Origin: Gnetum montanum
Taxonomy: Eukaryota > Streptophyta > Gnetopsida > Gnetales > Gnetaceae
Direction of reading: 5' to 3'
Length of the DNA stretch: 64,000 nt
NCBI GenBank assembly: GCA_015680685.1
Contig: MNCI01000986.1
Location: forward strand, 369,326-433,325
Notes under the pieces: generated by a model
Database searches by the model: none
What the model saw: the letters and a program-made list of their open reading frames with translations, nothing else
Told to the model about the DNA's origin: nothing
In this document: piece after piece, positions 1 to 10,836 of the stretch
How positions within the stretch are numbered: the stretch's first letter is position 1
How the letters are laid out: every line of letters begins with the position of its first letter
Made by a program: the position numbers and the translations under genes

Positions 1-1140
1 TGGTTGACCACTGGTAGAAGTGCAACTCATACTGGCTGGTGCAGATTCACGGAAGGGTTTTGTTTGTTGTACATTAACCAATAACCTTTTATCCGGGCTA
101 TCAGGCTTATATATCATCATGGCTCTGGAGGGAAAGGTAGTATGAATAATGTAAGGTCCTTTCCACAAGGTCTGAAACTTTGTACATTGGGGTACATGTG
201 TGGGGTTCCAGTAAAGGACCTTATCTCCTGGTTGATACCTAAGTCTTCAGATCCTTAAGTCATGTCGTTGTTTACCATGTGCTTTGTGCAACTCATTTAA
301 CGATAGTGCAACCAATCAATTCTCGTCTAACACATTCAAAGTCGCTAGTCGTTGTTTTTGTGCTAGGTCGGGATCCAGGTGAAGTTCACAGGCCATGGAC
401 AATGTACGGAGCTTACTTTATATAGGTAGTTTTGGAAGTTTCTCGTACACTAGCTCATAGGGAGAATATCCTGTAGGGAGCTTCCAAGTGGAACGATACA
501 CCCAAAGAGCATCATTCAGTTTCGTGCTCCAATCTCGCCCAAATTTGCTAATTGTTCGTGTTAATATTCTAGTAATCTCCCTATTAGTAACTTCAGCTTG
601 ACCATTAGCTTGGGGGTGGTAAGGTGTGGTCAGTTTATGCTCAACCCCTAAGCGTTGCATCAACTTTCGAAAGGTTGCACCTATAAAATGTGTTCCATTA
701 TCAGAAATAAGTGCATGTGGTACACCAAACTTGTTAACGATTTGTTGCTGTACAAATCAGGCAGCTGTAGATGATGTGCAATCTGTTACAGCGGCTACTT
801 CAGCCCATTTGGTTAAATAATCAATAGCAACAATTATATATGCTTTTCTGTTGGACATTGGTGTAATCGATCCCATGAAATCAATCCCCCAAATGTCAAA
901 GGGTCCTAAAGGTTGAATCCATTGTTGTGGACCCTCCATCCTAGCAGTCATTCCCCCATCACATTGACAGTGCTCACAGGATTGAGCAAAGTGATGGGCA
1001 TCCTGAAATAGTGTTGGCCAATAATATCCTACAAGTAGGATTTTAGTGGCCGTTTGTCTCCCAGCATAATGACCCCCACAAGGGCCCTCATGAGCATCCT
1101 AGAGGACTTTTAATTGATCTTGATCAGGTACACACCATCA
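1..1140 (-). pseudogene. pol: Integrase (element 1), interrupted; C-terminus at window edge
   Basis: Inserts the cDNA into the host chromosome. The zinc-binding segment has the His pair and CEHC-x-C pattern near 1080-960. The core reads GIDFMG (first Asp), then a TGA stop near 757, then ISDNGTHF (second Asp) and NGQAEVTN (catalytic Glu), all in 951-418. The DDE triad is intact although the frame is broken. A further break at 417 separates the core from the C-terminal part (GTPHMYP; KPFRE), which continues towards base 1. Element 2 carries the same C-terminus as one open frame. Confidence 0.85.
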
Positions 1141-1947
1141 AACTAGGCCATCGGGGCAGACTTTATAGAGTTGTCCCCCGATTTCCATAAAGTATTTGAT
1201 GTTGTGAAGAAACTGTTGTTTCTTCCTAAAGTCTAATCCCTGTGGCATTTGTTGTGAAATGAGATAAGTGAGAATGCTGCTATACCAGTTTACTTCCATG
1301 GGTTGATTATTTATTACACCAACAAAGAGGGTTTCATCAGGAAAATGGTCAAATACCGTGTATTCGTCCTCTTTGTTGTCCCATCGCAACTGAGATAGGT
1401 GATTGGCGACGACGTTCTCAGTGCCCTTGCAGTCTACAATAGTTAAGTTGAACTCCTGAAGAATCACTAGCCAACATATGATACGTGGGCTAACCGTTGG
1501 CTTATTCATAAGGAACCTAATTACACTATGATCTGTGTAGATATATACCTTGTAACCCAATACATAGTGCCTAAATTTATCCAGTGCAAACACAATAGCC
1601 ATTAATTCTTTTTCTGTAGTTGTGTAGTTAAGTTGTGCACCGGTAATACTTTTACTGGCACAATGGATGTAATAAGGTCATTTTTGTTCATCTAATTGTG
1701 TCAATATAGCTCCTAAAGCATAATTAGATGCATCGGTCATGATATGGAATGGTCTGGACTAGTTAGGTGCTTGTAGAATGGGAGTTTCCACAAGCCTTTG
1801 TTTAAGAGCTTGAAATGCTTGTTCACATTCCCTGGTCCATTCGAATGGTGCATCCTTCTTTGTTAATTCCACCAACGGTTTGGCAACTTTTGAAAAGTTT
1901 GCAATAAACCTCCTATAGTAGCCAGTGTGTCCAAGGAATGACCTCAC
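1138..1947 (-). pseudogene. pol: RNase H region (element 1)
   Basis: Degrades the RNA strand of the RNA:DNA hybrid. The connection block FLGHTGYYRRFI...TKKDAPFEW (1947-1759) is typical of gypsy pol and is followed by a broken stretch and a frame at 1602-1138. Seen there: IVFALDKFRHYVLG, YTDHSVIRFL (a catalytic Asp), [10 protein letters not shown] and the terminal motif VANHLSQL. The usual terminal motif is V-A-D-H/A-L-S; here the last catalytic Asp is Asn, whereas element 2 keeps VDHLSRL. Stops and this substitution suggest a dead enzyme. Confidence 0.83.
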
Positions 1948-2101
1948 GTCTTTAACAGTTTCTAGTTGTCGAGTGATTCCTTGGATAACTTTAATTTTTT
2001 CTAGGTCAACTTCGATTCCGGATTATGAAATTTTGTGCCCCAGCACGATTCCCTCTTGAACCATCAAATGGCTTTTTTGCCAGTTGAGCTTAAGGTTGGT
2101 T

Positions 2102-2892
2102 TCAACACATCATTTCAATACTTACTCTAACCCAGTTGAGAGCTTGATCAAAGTTCGTCCCATAAGTGGAGAAGTCATCCATGAAGAGTTCTACTCCATT
2201 GCCTATTTGTTGTTGAAAAATACTTAGAACTAAGCGTTGGAACATGGCAGGTGCATTACACAAACCGAAAGGCATTTGTTTATATGCGAACGTTCCCCAA
2301 GGACTGGTGAACGTTGTTTTGGCTTGGTCTTCTAGTGCAATGCATATTTGGTTGTACCCACTATATCCATCCAGAAAACTGTAATAGCGATGCCTTGCTA
2401 TAGTGTCTAAGACTTGGTCCACAAATGGCAGTGGGAAATGGTCTTTGAATGTTGCCATATTTAATAGCCTAAAATCTATACATACTCTCCACTTACCTCC
2501 CTTTTTTAGTACGATGACAAGAGGGCTAACCCATTTGCTGTCAGTGATAGGGTAAATGAACCCAGCCTTGAGAAGTTGCTCTAGCTCCTCTTTCACTATT
2601 TGCTTTAGTTTTGGGTTTAGTCGCCTCTGGGGTTGTTTACGAGGTTTCATAGAGGGGTTGCATAGATCCTATGCTGGCATATCCGTGGATCTATTTCAGT
2701 TAGTTCAAGGTATGACCAAGCAAAGGCAGTGGACCACTTGTTTATCACCCTTAGCAAACTTTCTTTTTGCGTGGGCACGAGCTTTGCGTTGATGATCACT
2801 GGTTTTCCATTTTTCAGGGTCACGTATTCTAGACCGGTGGGCAACGGTTTTAACTCTAGGGGTTCTTGTTTAAACTTCTCAGGAATCTCCAA
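2102..2892 (-). pseudogene. pol: Reverse transcriptase (element 1)
   Basis: Copies the element RNA into cDNA. Two frames (2892-2647 and 2650-2102) join at the segment before the fingers domain. Visible RT motifs in order: KWVSPLVIVLKKGGKWR, VCIDFRLLN, the palm block SFLDGYSGYNQI (first catalytic Asp in FLD), FGLCNAPAMFQR, and the YxDD equivalent FMDDFS. All three catalytic aspartates are present. DGYSGYNQI followed by TTFTSPWGTFAYKQMPFGL is characteristic of plant Athila/Tat elements. One frame break means the polyprotein is not made as such. Confidence 0.88.
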
Positions 2893-2910
2893 CTTCCCCC
2901 AGTTAATATT

Positions 2911-3903
2911 TTAGAAGTTAAAGGCTGGAAGTTGGCAACGGACTTGCTCCAATATGTCTGTGCTTTCCAGGTAAGCACTAGTTATTCCCTCAGCTAGTTC
3001 CATGCAGGTAGTCGGGTCACTATCCTTATCAGTCATCAGCCACTGGGTGTTTTCTTGTTGTGTGGCTGTTGCATATAGGCAATTTTGTATATTAATGTCC
3101 TGTGCACACTGATCGCATGCAGGCAATGTTAAACTTCGCATTACCCATGATTTTTGCATGCAATGACACCCTGTGTCACTATATGCGATGCATGAAACTC
3201 TTTTCCTCTCAATTTTCCCAAATGTATTTGTCTTGGATATTTCTAGGGAAAGGTTACGAATTCCTAAGCGGGCATCGATTGTATTTAGCCATGCCCTTCC
3301 CATGATAATTGGGAAATCCCCTTTGTCATTATTTATTTTGATTACTAGGAAATCGGCTGGATATGACCATCCACCAACAGTTGTAATGATGTCTTCAACC
3401 TGTCCCAAAGGAACAGTGATGGACTAGTAAGCCAGCTTGAGGCGAACATTGCTCTTCTTGAGTGGAGGCAGGTTCTAGGTCTTGTACAATTTTTGTGAGA
3501 TTAAGTTAACCCCGGAACCTAAATCAAGAAGAGCCTTATGGGGTTTATTCCCAGCGACTTGAAGGTAAACTAAGGGGACTCCTGGATCTGATAATTTCTT
3601 TGGAAGGTGGCCAACTTTGATCTAGTCAGTTACTATATGTGTTAACATAACTATATGCATTGGACGTGATTTCGCTGCTGGAGGTTTTCCTGAAACCGCG
3701 TTAGGTGTGGGAGTGTTAGGATGCCCAACTGCTTGTGAGGGCGAAGGCTTAGTTGGATTGTTGGTCCTAAGGAAGGGTCTTTTTGGTGAATGATTGTTAG
3801 AACCAACTGAGATTGAAGGCTTAGGGGCCCTCGCAGTGTTGGGTTGTTGTGGCTGAGTGGGATTTACTCTGGGCTTTGTTGGGGCAGTTGGTGATGCAGC
3901 CAT
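2911..3903 (-). pseudogene. Proline-rich linker and aspartic protease (element 1)
   Basis: The retroviral-type aspartic protease cleaves the Gag-Pol polyprotein. A Pro/Ser/Thr-rich linker (3903-3622) precedes it. The active-site motif reads ALLDLGSGVNLIS on the minus strand at about 3530-3490, matching the plant Athila/Tat form DLG(A/S) rather than the classical DTG. A stop interrupts it, and the frame resumes as a 165-codon segment (3408-2911) with PADFLVI and FPIIMGRAWL, the conserved C-terminal part of gypsy proteases. The following cysteine-bearing tail leads to the RT. Degenerate, but recognisable from end to end. Confidence 0.78.
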
Positions 3904-4197
3904 CGATGCAAGAGGTGCGGATGGGTTTGGAGGATATCGTGGGTATGTGGCGTTTCCTGAAGGGAAAGGAATTCTAAAATATTCCTAAACTTGGTAGTAA
4001 CATGGAGGTTTTATGACCATAGAGTCACCTAGAGAAACTGGCTGCTGCGCATAATAACCGCGAGGATCATGCTACTGGTAAGGGTATTTATGTGTTGGCG
4101 GTGGCATCCCCCATGACTGTGGGTATTGCCACTGCTAGTGTTGTCCAATGGGTTGTGGAGGCGTTCCACTTGGATAATATGTCAAGGGTTGGTGGAA

Positions 4198-6155
4198 CTA
4201 CCTTGGGTTACCTTGTGGGTAAGGTAACCTTCGGGGTGTTTGCCGTTGATTAAGTCGTGGCTTTAGCGCATACACCCCAAACTCCTGCAGATATGAGATA
4301 ATAGGACAACATCCCTTAAGATGGTCATAGTAGCAAACCTCACATCCACTATCATTGTCTGAATCAAAATTTACAGCCACATCGGAGTTAGTGATTTTTC
4401 CCTTACCCTTGTTATGTGCAGGGCTTAAATCTCTCCACTTTTTCTTTCCTTTGTCACTACTTTGCTCAACCTTAGACTCTTCTACAATTTTCAAGACTGT
4501 TTCTATTTTAGAGTCTAAGGAACTCCATACATCATCTACCTTAGTTGCTATTTCTGTTATTAACTTTTGGATCGGCAAGGTTTTCCGGTTTACCAACTCT
4601 TCGAGTGGTGACTCATCCTACTCATCACAGAATTTCACTCCCTTCTTGCGAAGGGAGGGATCGCAGTTGTATTTTTTCATACTTTCTCTCTTCCATAGCT
4701 CACCTTCTTCTTGTGCTACTTGTTCCAACAAGCTTTCAACTTCATGGGCTCTTAGTTGGGAGAGTCTCCCTTGGGCGTAGGTCCCAAGAGTTCTTCTCAT
4801 TTCGTTTCTTAGCCCATCTACGATGTGGCAAAGTTGATCCTGCTTAGTGTACCCATGGCCGGGCAACGATGTAGCAGTGTATAGTAACGGGCCATGGCAG
4901 CATCCAAGGGTTCATAAGCACCTTGTTTCCAGCCTTGGATCTGCTTACGCAAGTTGGACACTCTGGTGTATGTTTGATATTTGTTGTTAAACAATTCAAG
5001 CATTGTACTCCACCTCCTGATGGTTTTCGGTACTAAGGACTGGTACCAGCTCTCTGCTTCTTTGATGAGTGTCCTTGGGAACAACTTAAGCTTCTGCCAC
5101 TCACTATCAATATTCTGCAAGGCACAGGCATCGTGGAATGCCTGCAAATGATTTTGTGGATCAGCATTGTATCACCCTTCAAATCATGGGATATTGTTCA
5201 TGTCTAATCGCTTGATCCGACTATCCTTTAAATGCCTTGTGGGAATCCTAACTGCCGCTGTTATGTTAAGCATACTTCGGGTTGCAAGTAGGGGCTCGTT
5301 ATGATCATCTCTTTCATGCCGTTTGTGATGTCTTCGTGGTGGTTCCCTACTCTCCCTACATCCTTGCCCTTGTCCTAACTCCTCTCGACCTTCTTGGCGA
5401 GGTATTTCATCTTCCCTTTTACTTTTACTCTCTCTGTTATGCTCATGATGGTTGCGCCCAGATGTGGAAGGATAGTGTGAATGGTGAGATGAAGGAGAAG
5501 AGGAAGGGGATCCATCACCATGATGATGTTTCTTACCTTCTCTTCGGTTGCTTCGGCCCCGATTGTTGTGACGATCTAAGTGTCCATCCTTAGTGTGAGT
5601 AGTTGTTCCTGCCATGAATAGTTGGTGCTCACAGGGATCAGAGCCTGTAGCATGTACAGTTGATCGAAGGCCCTGATGCTTAACCTCTTCACCAGAGTGA
5701 GGAGGAGGAACATCATTTTCTAAGAAACCCATTGTGAGGGGTTCCTTGTCTCCTATTTCACTAATGACATGGGGGACCTTGCCCTTCAACAATGAATGTT
5801 GGCTCTCTTGCCTTTCGTCCCGAATACATTGGGCATTTGTGGGATGATAGTCCCTCATGTCATAATCATCCAGAACGTATTCCACAAATAGTTCTTGCAT
5901 GCCAATCTGTGCTAAGGCACGGAAAAGCATGTTAGGGGCAGATCTATCCGGGGGTAACACAATGTTACCTTGCAAATCTCTCCATCGCAGTTGCTCATCC
6001 TGATAGAGAATAAAAGTAAAGTCCGAGACATACTCATCAGGATGAGTATATGTGACCTTAGATTGTTTAGGACATGGCTTATTTGAGTTATGCGTATGAT
6101 GCTGACTGTCTCTTGTGTTGTCCCTAGGTGAGTTGATTTCATGAGAAGAAGCCAT
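4198..6155 (-). pseudogene. gag: gag (element 1), frameshifted
   Basis: Capsid/nucleocapsid polyprotein that would package the element RNA in cytoplasmic particles. A 323-codon frame (6155-5184) begins with a polar leader, then a conserved block around residues 40-110 (DEQLRWRDL, NMLFRALAQIG), then a long His/Arg/Ser-rich tract. A stop and frame changes separate it from the retrotransposon gag domain at 5147-4818 (FPRTLIKEAESWY; ELFNNKYQ; LRKQIQGWKQG), its continuation at 4866-4618, and a nucleocapsid segment at 4596-4198. The last holds a zinc-knuckle-like CEVC-x3-H-x4-C, one residue shorter than the usual CCHC spacing. The start at 6155 (MASSHE) follows the primer site by about 120 bases. 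All blocks recur in elements 2 and 3. Confidence 0.82.
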
Positions 6156-6272
6156 CCTAATGGTGTGCTACTTACCATTAGTTATGTTCTTAATTAACTG
6201 ATTAACCCGAAGGTTCGTTAAAGCTCACAACGATGTGAGTGATATCCCTTATGTTCAATTGGCATAAAAACA

Positions 6273-6295
6273 CTTAGTCCCTGGCAACGGCGCCA
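6273..6295 (-). other. Primer binding site of element 1 (tRNA-Asp type)
   Basis: The minus strand reads TGGCGCCGTTGCCAGGGAC directly after the LTR with a one-base spacer. This closely matches the tRNA-Asp 3'-end complement known as the primer site of plant Athila/Tat elements. It fixes both the orientation and the LTR boundary. Confidence 0.85.
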
Positions 6296-6296
6296 A

Positions 6297-7370
6297 TGAT
6301 GAGTGGCGAGGTACCCCTACACTCAACCATACAAATACGAGTGTGTAGGCACGATTCGGTCGAACTCCGCAAACTAAATGCCTTAACGCCACAAGAAACA
6401 CTTGGGGTTAATCGTTCGTTGTCTTCCCAGGCTTGCTTGTATGTGTCACGGTGTATGGTTAAGCAAGTCTGAGGTATATGATTTTTTTGGTATTTTTCAG
6501 TTTATCTCCTAAGCTATGAGGGAAAGGGTTGAGAAACTAACTAACTCTAACTAATGTCCTAAGTCTAAATTAACTAGCATCAGCATTCGTTCCCACTTAC
6601 CGTACACACCCTGAACCATGCAACTGTGGCTACCAAATGCTAATCGTTACTGGGATCACCACACGTAATGCACGTGCTCGAAGTGGTCGTACTGAGGCAC
6701 CTATTTAGCCTAAGTGTGATAAGCAGCCGATTCCTTGGCTAGCCGTACACACATGTGGGTGCTTGTAGCCAAGTCGTACTTATCACACGTTCTAGCCTAG
6801 CGATGAGTAGCCGATTCCTTGACCAGCCGTACACATTGGACTACTACTAGGATTGTCAAGCGCAGATCTTGGAATACGCTACTGGGTTACCAAGCAGTCA
6901 TAATGCTCGTAATCAAGTCATACTCATGCGTTGCGATGAGCAGCCGATTCCTTGATTAGACGTACACACCCGTAGATGCTTGTAATCAAGTCGTACTCGT
7001 GCACACTAGGAAAGCAATAAATAACAACAAAATAAAACCATGTACTGCAAGGTTTCTCCAATCAAGTTCGTCTTTATTGCCGTACACAACTTGTGTTCAG
7101 GTTACAAAGTTGCTCGAATAAAGAGCCGTTCACTTTAGGACTCCTACTGCAGGCACATGGGAAATTAATCTAACTCTGGAGTGTTCAAACTACCAGAGCT
7201 TCACTACTTCTAGCCAGGATTGGGAAATGAAGGGAGTGCCACCTCTTATTTATAGATATGGCGGCAAACTGCGATATCGCGTACACGATATCGCATGGAG
7301 AGACGTGATATCATGTACGCGATATCGCAGGGGATGCGATATCGTGGCTTGTGCAATCTGCGTCTCATCA
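6297..7370 (-). repeat. 5' LTR of element 1
   Basis: The LTR is bounded by the perfect 7-bp inverted ends TGATGAG (6297-6303) and CTCATCA (7364-7370), and the primer site follows after one base (6296). Its length is 1074 bp, against about 800 bp for the LTRs of element 2. The extra length includes internal repeats around 6721-7010. On the minus strand a TATA-like CTATAAATAAG lies at 7242-7255, preceded in U3 by five GATATC-centred palindromes at 7271-7344. Confidence 0.88.
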
Positions 7371-8311
7371 CATACTCTCCAAATTTTATAAACAACTTAG
7401 TCCTACTTTTGTTCACTCGAGGATGAGTTTTCAGTCAATCCTGAGAGTATGATGAAGAATCTTTTAGTCAACTAATTTAATGGATATGTGTGGATGTAGC
7501 ATCATCAATGCATCCCTATCAACATATCCTTAGATATGTTGACACATATGTGTTGACACCATTCCATTCTAAGCCTATATAAATGCACATACCATCCACA
7601 TTTATGACACCTTTGGTTATTTTTGTAGTGAAGCTCTTGTAGTTAACTTTTATAGGACTTAGATAAATTTTCCTCTAAGTGTCTACAACATAGAATTAAT
7701 TGATTGAATGAAGTTCTATTCGGGTGACATTATACTTAGACACATTTCATGAATAGCAATAAAATCAAAATTGATTCTTTCCATTATAGCACCTAGATTA
7801 GCACTTAGTTTATTTATAAGCACTTTACTTTTAAATGTATTTTACTTTCCTATGCTTAGGAAATTAATATTTTAATACTTTATTCTGTAACTATGTAGGC
7901 ATGATCATTTCAAATATAATATATTAACGTTTGGTAATCCAAAAGTGAATACTTAGTACACCTAGCAGTAGACACTTGGTAACCCAATAATGTTAATTGA
8001 GGTTTAGGATGGGTACAAAAAGTGGGAACAAATGTTCTATGCTTAGGATAGCTTAGATTGCTCTTAACTTTATAATTAGTTAGAAATTAATACTTTAATC
8101 ATTTTATTATCTTAATAATTTAATAATAAAAATGACAAAAAATATAAATATCTTATGCCTTAATCTCACTTAATCATACCCATTGAGTTAGCACATGTGA
8201 TGATTGGGAAGACAACAACTTGCAACCAAACACAATTATCTATGACACTTAGGATTGGAAGGATTCCTTTGATCTACATGGTTGGGTGTAGGGAACACTC
8301 TTTGCTCATCA
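7371..8311 (+). mobile_element. 3' end and 3' LTR of an older plus-strand gypsy element (element 0)
   Basis: Bases 7371-7449 resemble the internal tail next to the 3' LTR of element 2 (shared ACTCGAGGATGA then TTTTCA), ending in a short purine-rich CTGAGAGTA (7441-7449). The LTR then runs from TGATGA (7450) to TCATCA (8306-8311), about 862 bp, with a TATATAAA box at 7576-7583. Its 3' half shares blocks with the LTRs of element 3 (GGTAATCC-type and CTTGGTAACCC motifs). Element 1 cut this element, so element 0 is older. Its body lies outside the window. The right boundary is less certain than the left. Confidence 0.65.
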
Positions 8312-9466
8312 AATACCAACTATTCTTCACTTCCACCTCTCATTATTTCACCTTTCTTATCTTTAAGACTAGTCAGGAAGTTCTATAGAGGAAGTTTAAA
8401 GCCAACATAAGAAGCATATTTTAAACTTGCAAGATATGTGCTTTTGACCTTCTAAAGTTCTTTCACAATGCCTTCATAGCATAGATAAAGAGCACTTTAA
8501 AGAAGCTTTGCCTTTATGTCCACCTTGATAAAGATGACAATCTAGGAAGGTTTAGACTTTTCTAAAATGACTTTGAAGTTTTAGAGGATGAGAATAAGAA
8601 ACATAGGGTGTTGTTGAATCATGATGAATATTTCAACCATTGCTTTAAGCTCTTTATCTCCTTTTTGTTAAATACAAAGGTATTCCATAGCTCTTTATAG
8701 GTCCCTTTGGTTTTGTAGTTAGTTGGCTCGAGCTCTCTTTTTCTACCCATGTCTACTTCTCAAATATTTTTCTTGCTTTAGGATTTTCCTACCATTATAT
8801 ACTCCTTGAACATTTTTTTTGCTTTAGGATTTATTTGTTTTGTTCAACCCCATTGGACTATAGAGTTTCTTTAGTGTTTTTGAGAGATGTACTTCCTTTT
8901 ATTATTTAATATTAATAAAAAATTCTCTAAATAAATTTATTTTTGAATATACCATCCCTAAAATCATGTTTTCTCTCAATTTTACTACAAGGTCTTCTAA
9001 TTTCTTAGATCAACTTTATAAAAATATCTTATTTAACAAGTTTCTATTTTATGATAAAGATCAAAGTAGTGTAATATTTGACTTCAACTAGCAATATGTT
9101 TGCTTCCAACAATCAAATATCATACTCAATTAAAAGCTTTACTTAAATTCATAAAATAAAAATGGCTAAAGCTTTACTTAAATTCATAAAATAAAAATGG
9201 CTACTTCACAAGAATCAAACTAGGTTCAAAGCCATGTAACCCTTTGTACTTGTTTACTTGGTGAAGTATATTAAAAACTTTTGGAGACGTATGCCATTAA
9301 AGTATTGAAAAATAACAATGCAAGTTGCTCTTCATGTAAACATTATCACCCTAGCCCTATTCCCTATACTTTAGAGTCCGCTATCTATTCAACTTAAGTA
9401 AAAGTCAAATTAGCATTGACTTTAATACCTTGGATATCTTGATATGTTCAATAGTAGAGAAGAGGG
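8312..9466. other. AT-rich stretch without a recognisable gene
   Basis: No convincing coding frame. Bases about 8700-8940 contain two copies of a GCTTTAGGATTT motif, CAACCCCATTGGACTATAG, and an ending of ATT-rich repeats (TTATTATTTAATATTAATAA), the look of a plant LINE 3' end. At 9140-9200 the phrase GCTTTACTTAAATTCATAAA occurs twice, about 36 bp apart (a short tandem duplication). Confidence 0.4.
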
Positions 9467-9872
9467 ATGGAGTATGAGCAGTCAGATTATCCAAAGAACT
9501 GTGAATGTTGCGGTTGCCACCGTAATTTTTACAGAAAAGCGAACCTTAATGCCCATAACCAATTCCAGAGTTATAGCTTGATGCCCTGGTACTAATACTA
9601 TTTTTAATGATTGCAACATCATTAATCCTCTGGGCCAAATTATTGCAACACAGAAGCCAGAAAATATTGTACCAGTTTCTGCAATAAACCTAACACCGGA
9701 GGAAAATGCTGGCAAAGTTACCAGAAAATACATGGCCCACGTGTTGTTGCATTCTACCGCACGAATCCCACCAAACCCCTAAGGCCACGAATGGTAGCAG
9801 CTCCATACGCACCAAACCTCTTTAAGTTGCCTCCGGATTTTTTGTTCCCATTAGGCAGTGAATAACTTATGG
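9467..9872 (+). pseudogene. ZF-HD/MIF-like zinc-finger fragment with degraded downstream frame
   Basis: A 42-codon frame (9467-9595) contains CECCGCHRNFYRKAN at residues 12-26. This closely matches the end of the ZF-HD/mini-zinc-finger domain of plants (CxACxCHRNFHR), which mediates dimerisation of zinc-finger homeodomain transcription factors. The upstream half of the domain (the KNH and GGxxxDGC part) is not visible, and no homeodomain follows. The same frame continues through four or five stops and then opens from about 9626 to 9872, a Pro-rich stretch ending at a TAA, which I do not recognise. It could be a relic or an exon of a split gene; the relic is more likely. The overlapping minus-strand frame 9482-9733 has no recognisable content. 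Confidence 0.45.
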
Positions 9873-10440
9873 TTTTGTCTGCAAGTCACCAAACGTAGAG
9901 GGAGGCCGTGGAGTTGGCCAGTAACTACAACGTGGTGAAGCGCGAAGCACAAAATCACCGTTGAAAAGTTCATTTACATTGACCAGGGTCTTTGCCTTGT
10001 GCTTACATTGGTTTACATTTTTAAGGCTACCTTTCACATTATCAAATACTGTTATTTTTACTTTTAATTATGAGGAAAATTGAACCAATTTTATGTTTGG
10101 TTATTTAGCTGGGAAACATATTGGTTACCAGATGTAGTGCAGAACTTCCACAACCTAACAATAATACATTCCTTATTTCATGTGTTAGCCATAAATGTGC
10201 TTTATATATGAATCTTATGTTTGATTCAATATCATTTACTAAATCAAAAGAAAACATAGATGCATAAGATAAACTTTGTTACGCAAAACATGAATATCTA
10301 TATAGGAGATATAGGGATTCGTTAGTTAATAAATAAGTTTAACAAAATGTGTGACCAGGGAAAAATGTTGGATGATTAGAGAAACACTATAGTTTTCATC
10401 TACCACAACAAGGAAGACATACCATGAAGTTCTGGGAAAG
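9873..10440. other. Intergenic, no feature seen
   Basis: Moderately AT-rich, with no supported frame, repeat end or RNA gene on either strand. Confidence 0.4.
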
Positions 10441-10444
10441 GGTT

Positions 10445-10830
10445 AAGGAATAATGCTTAAGGCAACAATCAATTATTTTGGAGAGTTAGCTTGGTTTTAT
10501 GCTTGGAGGACAACTACAAAACTTAATAGATAAATTTAGGCATAAGGAAATAAATTTGCATACGATTTTCATTTACTTGGAGAAATCATGTGATAGAGTT
10601 CCTCAAGATATTATTTGATGAGCATTAAAGACATGTATGAGAGAGCAAAGACATTAAACTTTCCTATGAAAGTAAGGTTATACCAAGGATATGCTCTAAT
10701 TCCTTATTTGTTTGCCATTATTATTAATGAACCAAATATATTGAAGATGGTATCCCTTCTTGTATAGCCTTTGCTTTTGCTGATGATATTGCTTTGGTAG
10801 ATGAACTAAGGAAGTCCTGGCTGCAATAGT
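10445..10830 (+). pseudogene. RTE-type LINE reverse transcriptase fragment
   Basis: Non-LTR reverse transcriptase remnant. With frame shifts, the plus strand shows in order a GFM-x-G block, LHTIFIYLEKSCDRVPQD (equivalent of the FxDLEKAYDxVPR block), the MYERAKT segment, VRLYQGYALIPYLFA (VxQGSxLSPxLF) and AFADDIALVDE. The last holds the two catalytic aspartates at about 10775-10805. The order and wording fit RTE/BovB-like plant LINEs rather than L1. Stops are frequent. It ends abruptly at about 10830, where a helicase relic begins. Confidence 0.75.
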
Positions 10831-10836
10831 GAAGAC

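Larger units (their letters stand above)
1..7370 (-). mobile_element. Athila-like Ty3/gypsy LTR retrotransposon, element 1 (left end cut by window)
   Basis: Minus-strand element read from its 5' LTR (6297-7370) leftwards through the primer binding site, gag, protease, reverse transcriptase, RNase H and integrase; the 3' LTR lies beyond base 1. The order PR-RT-RH-IN is the Ty3/gypsy order. The tRNA-Asp-type primer site and the RT block read like plant Athila/Tat elements. Gag and pol are split by several frameshifts and stops, so the copy is not autonomous, although long frames survive. It lies within the 3' end of another element: plus-strand sequence resembling an internal 3' tail resumes at 7371 and meets an LTR at 7450. 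Family level is firm; the exact clade is inference. Confidence 0.9.

Noticed and set aside
5282-5593. 103-codon plus-strand frame opposite gag
   Set aside because: Antisense of the His/Arg-rich gag segment, with no conserved content.
9482-9733. 83-codon minus-strand frame
   Set aside because: No recognisable motif; the opposite strand carries the specific ZF-HD-like CGCHRNF motif.
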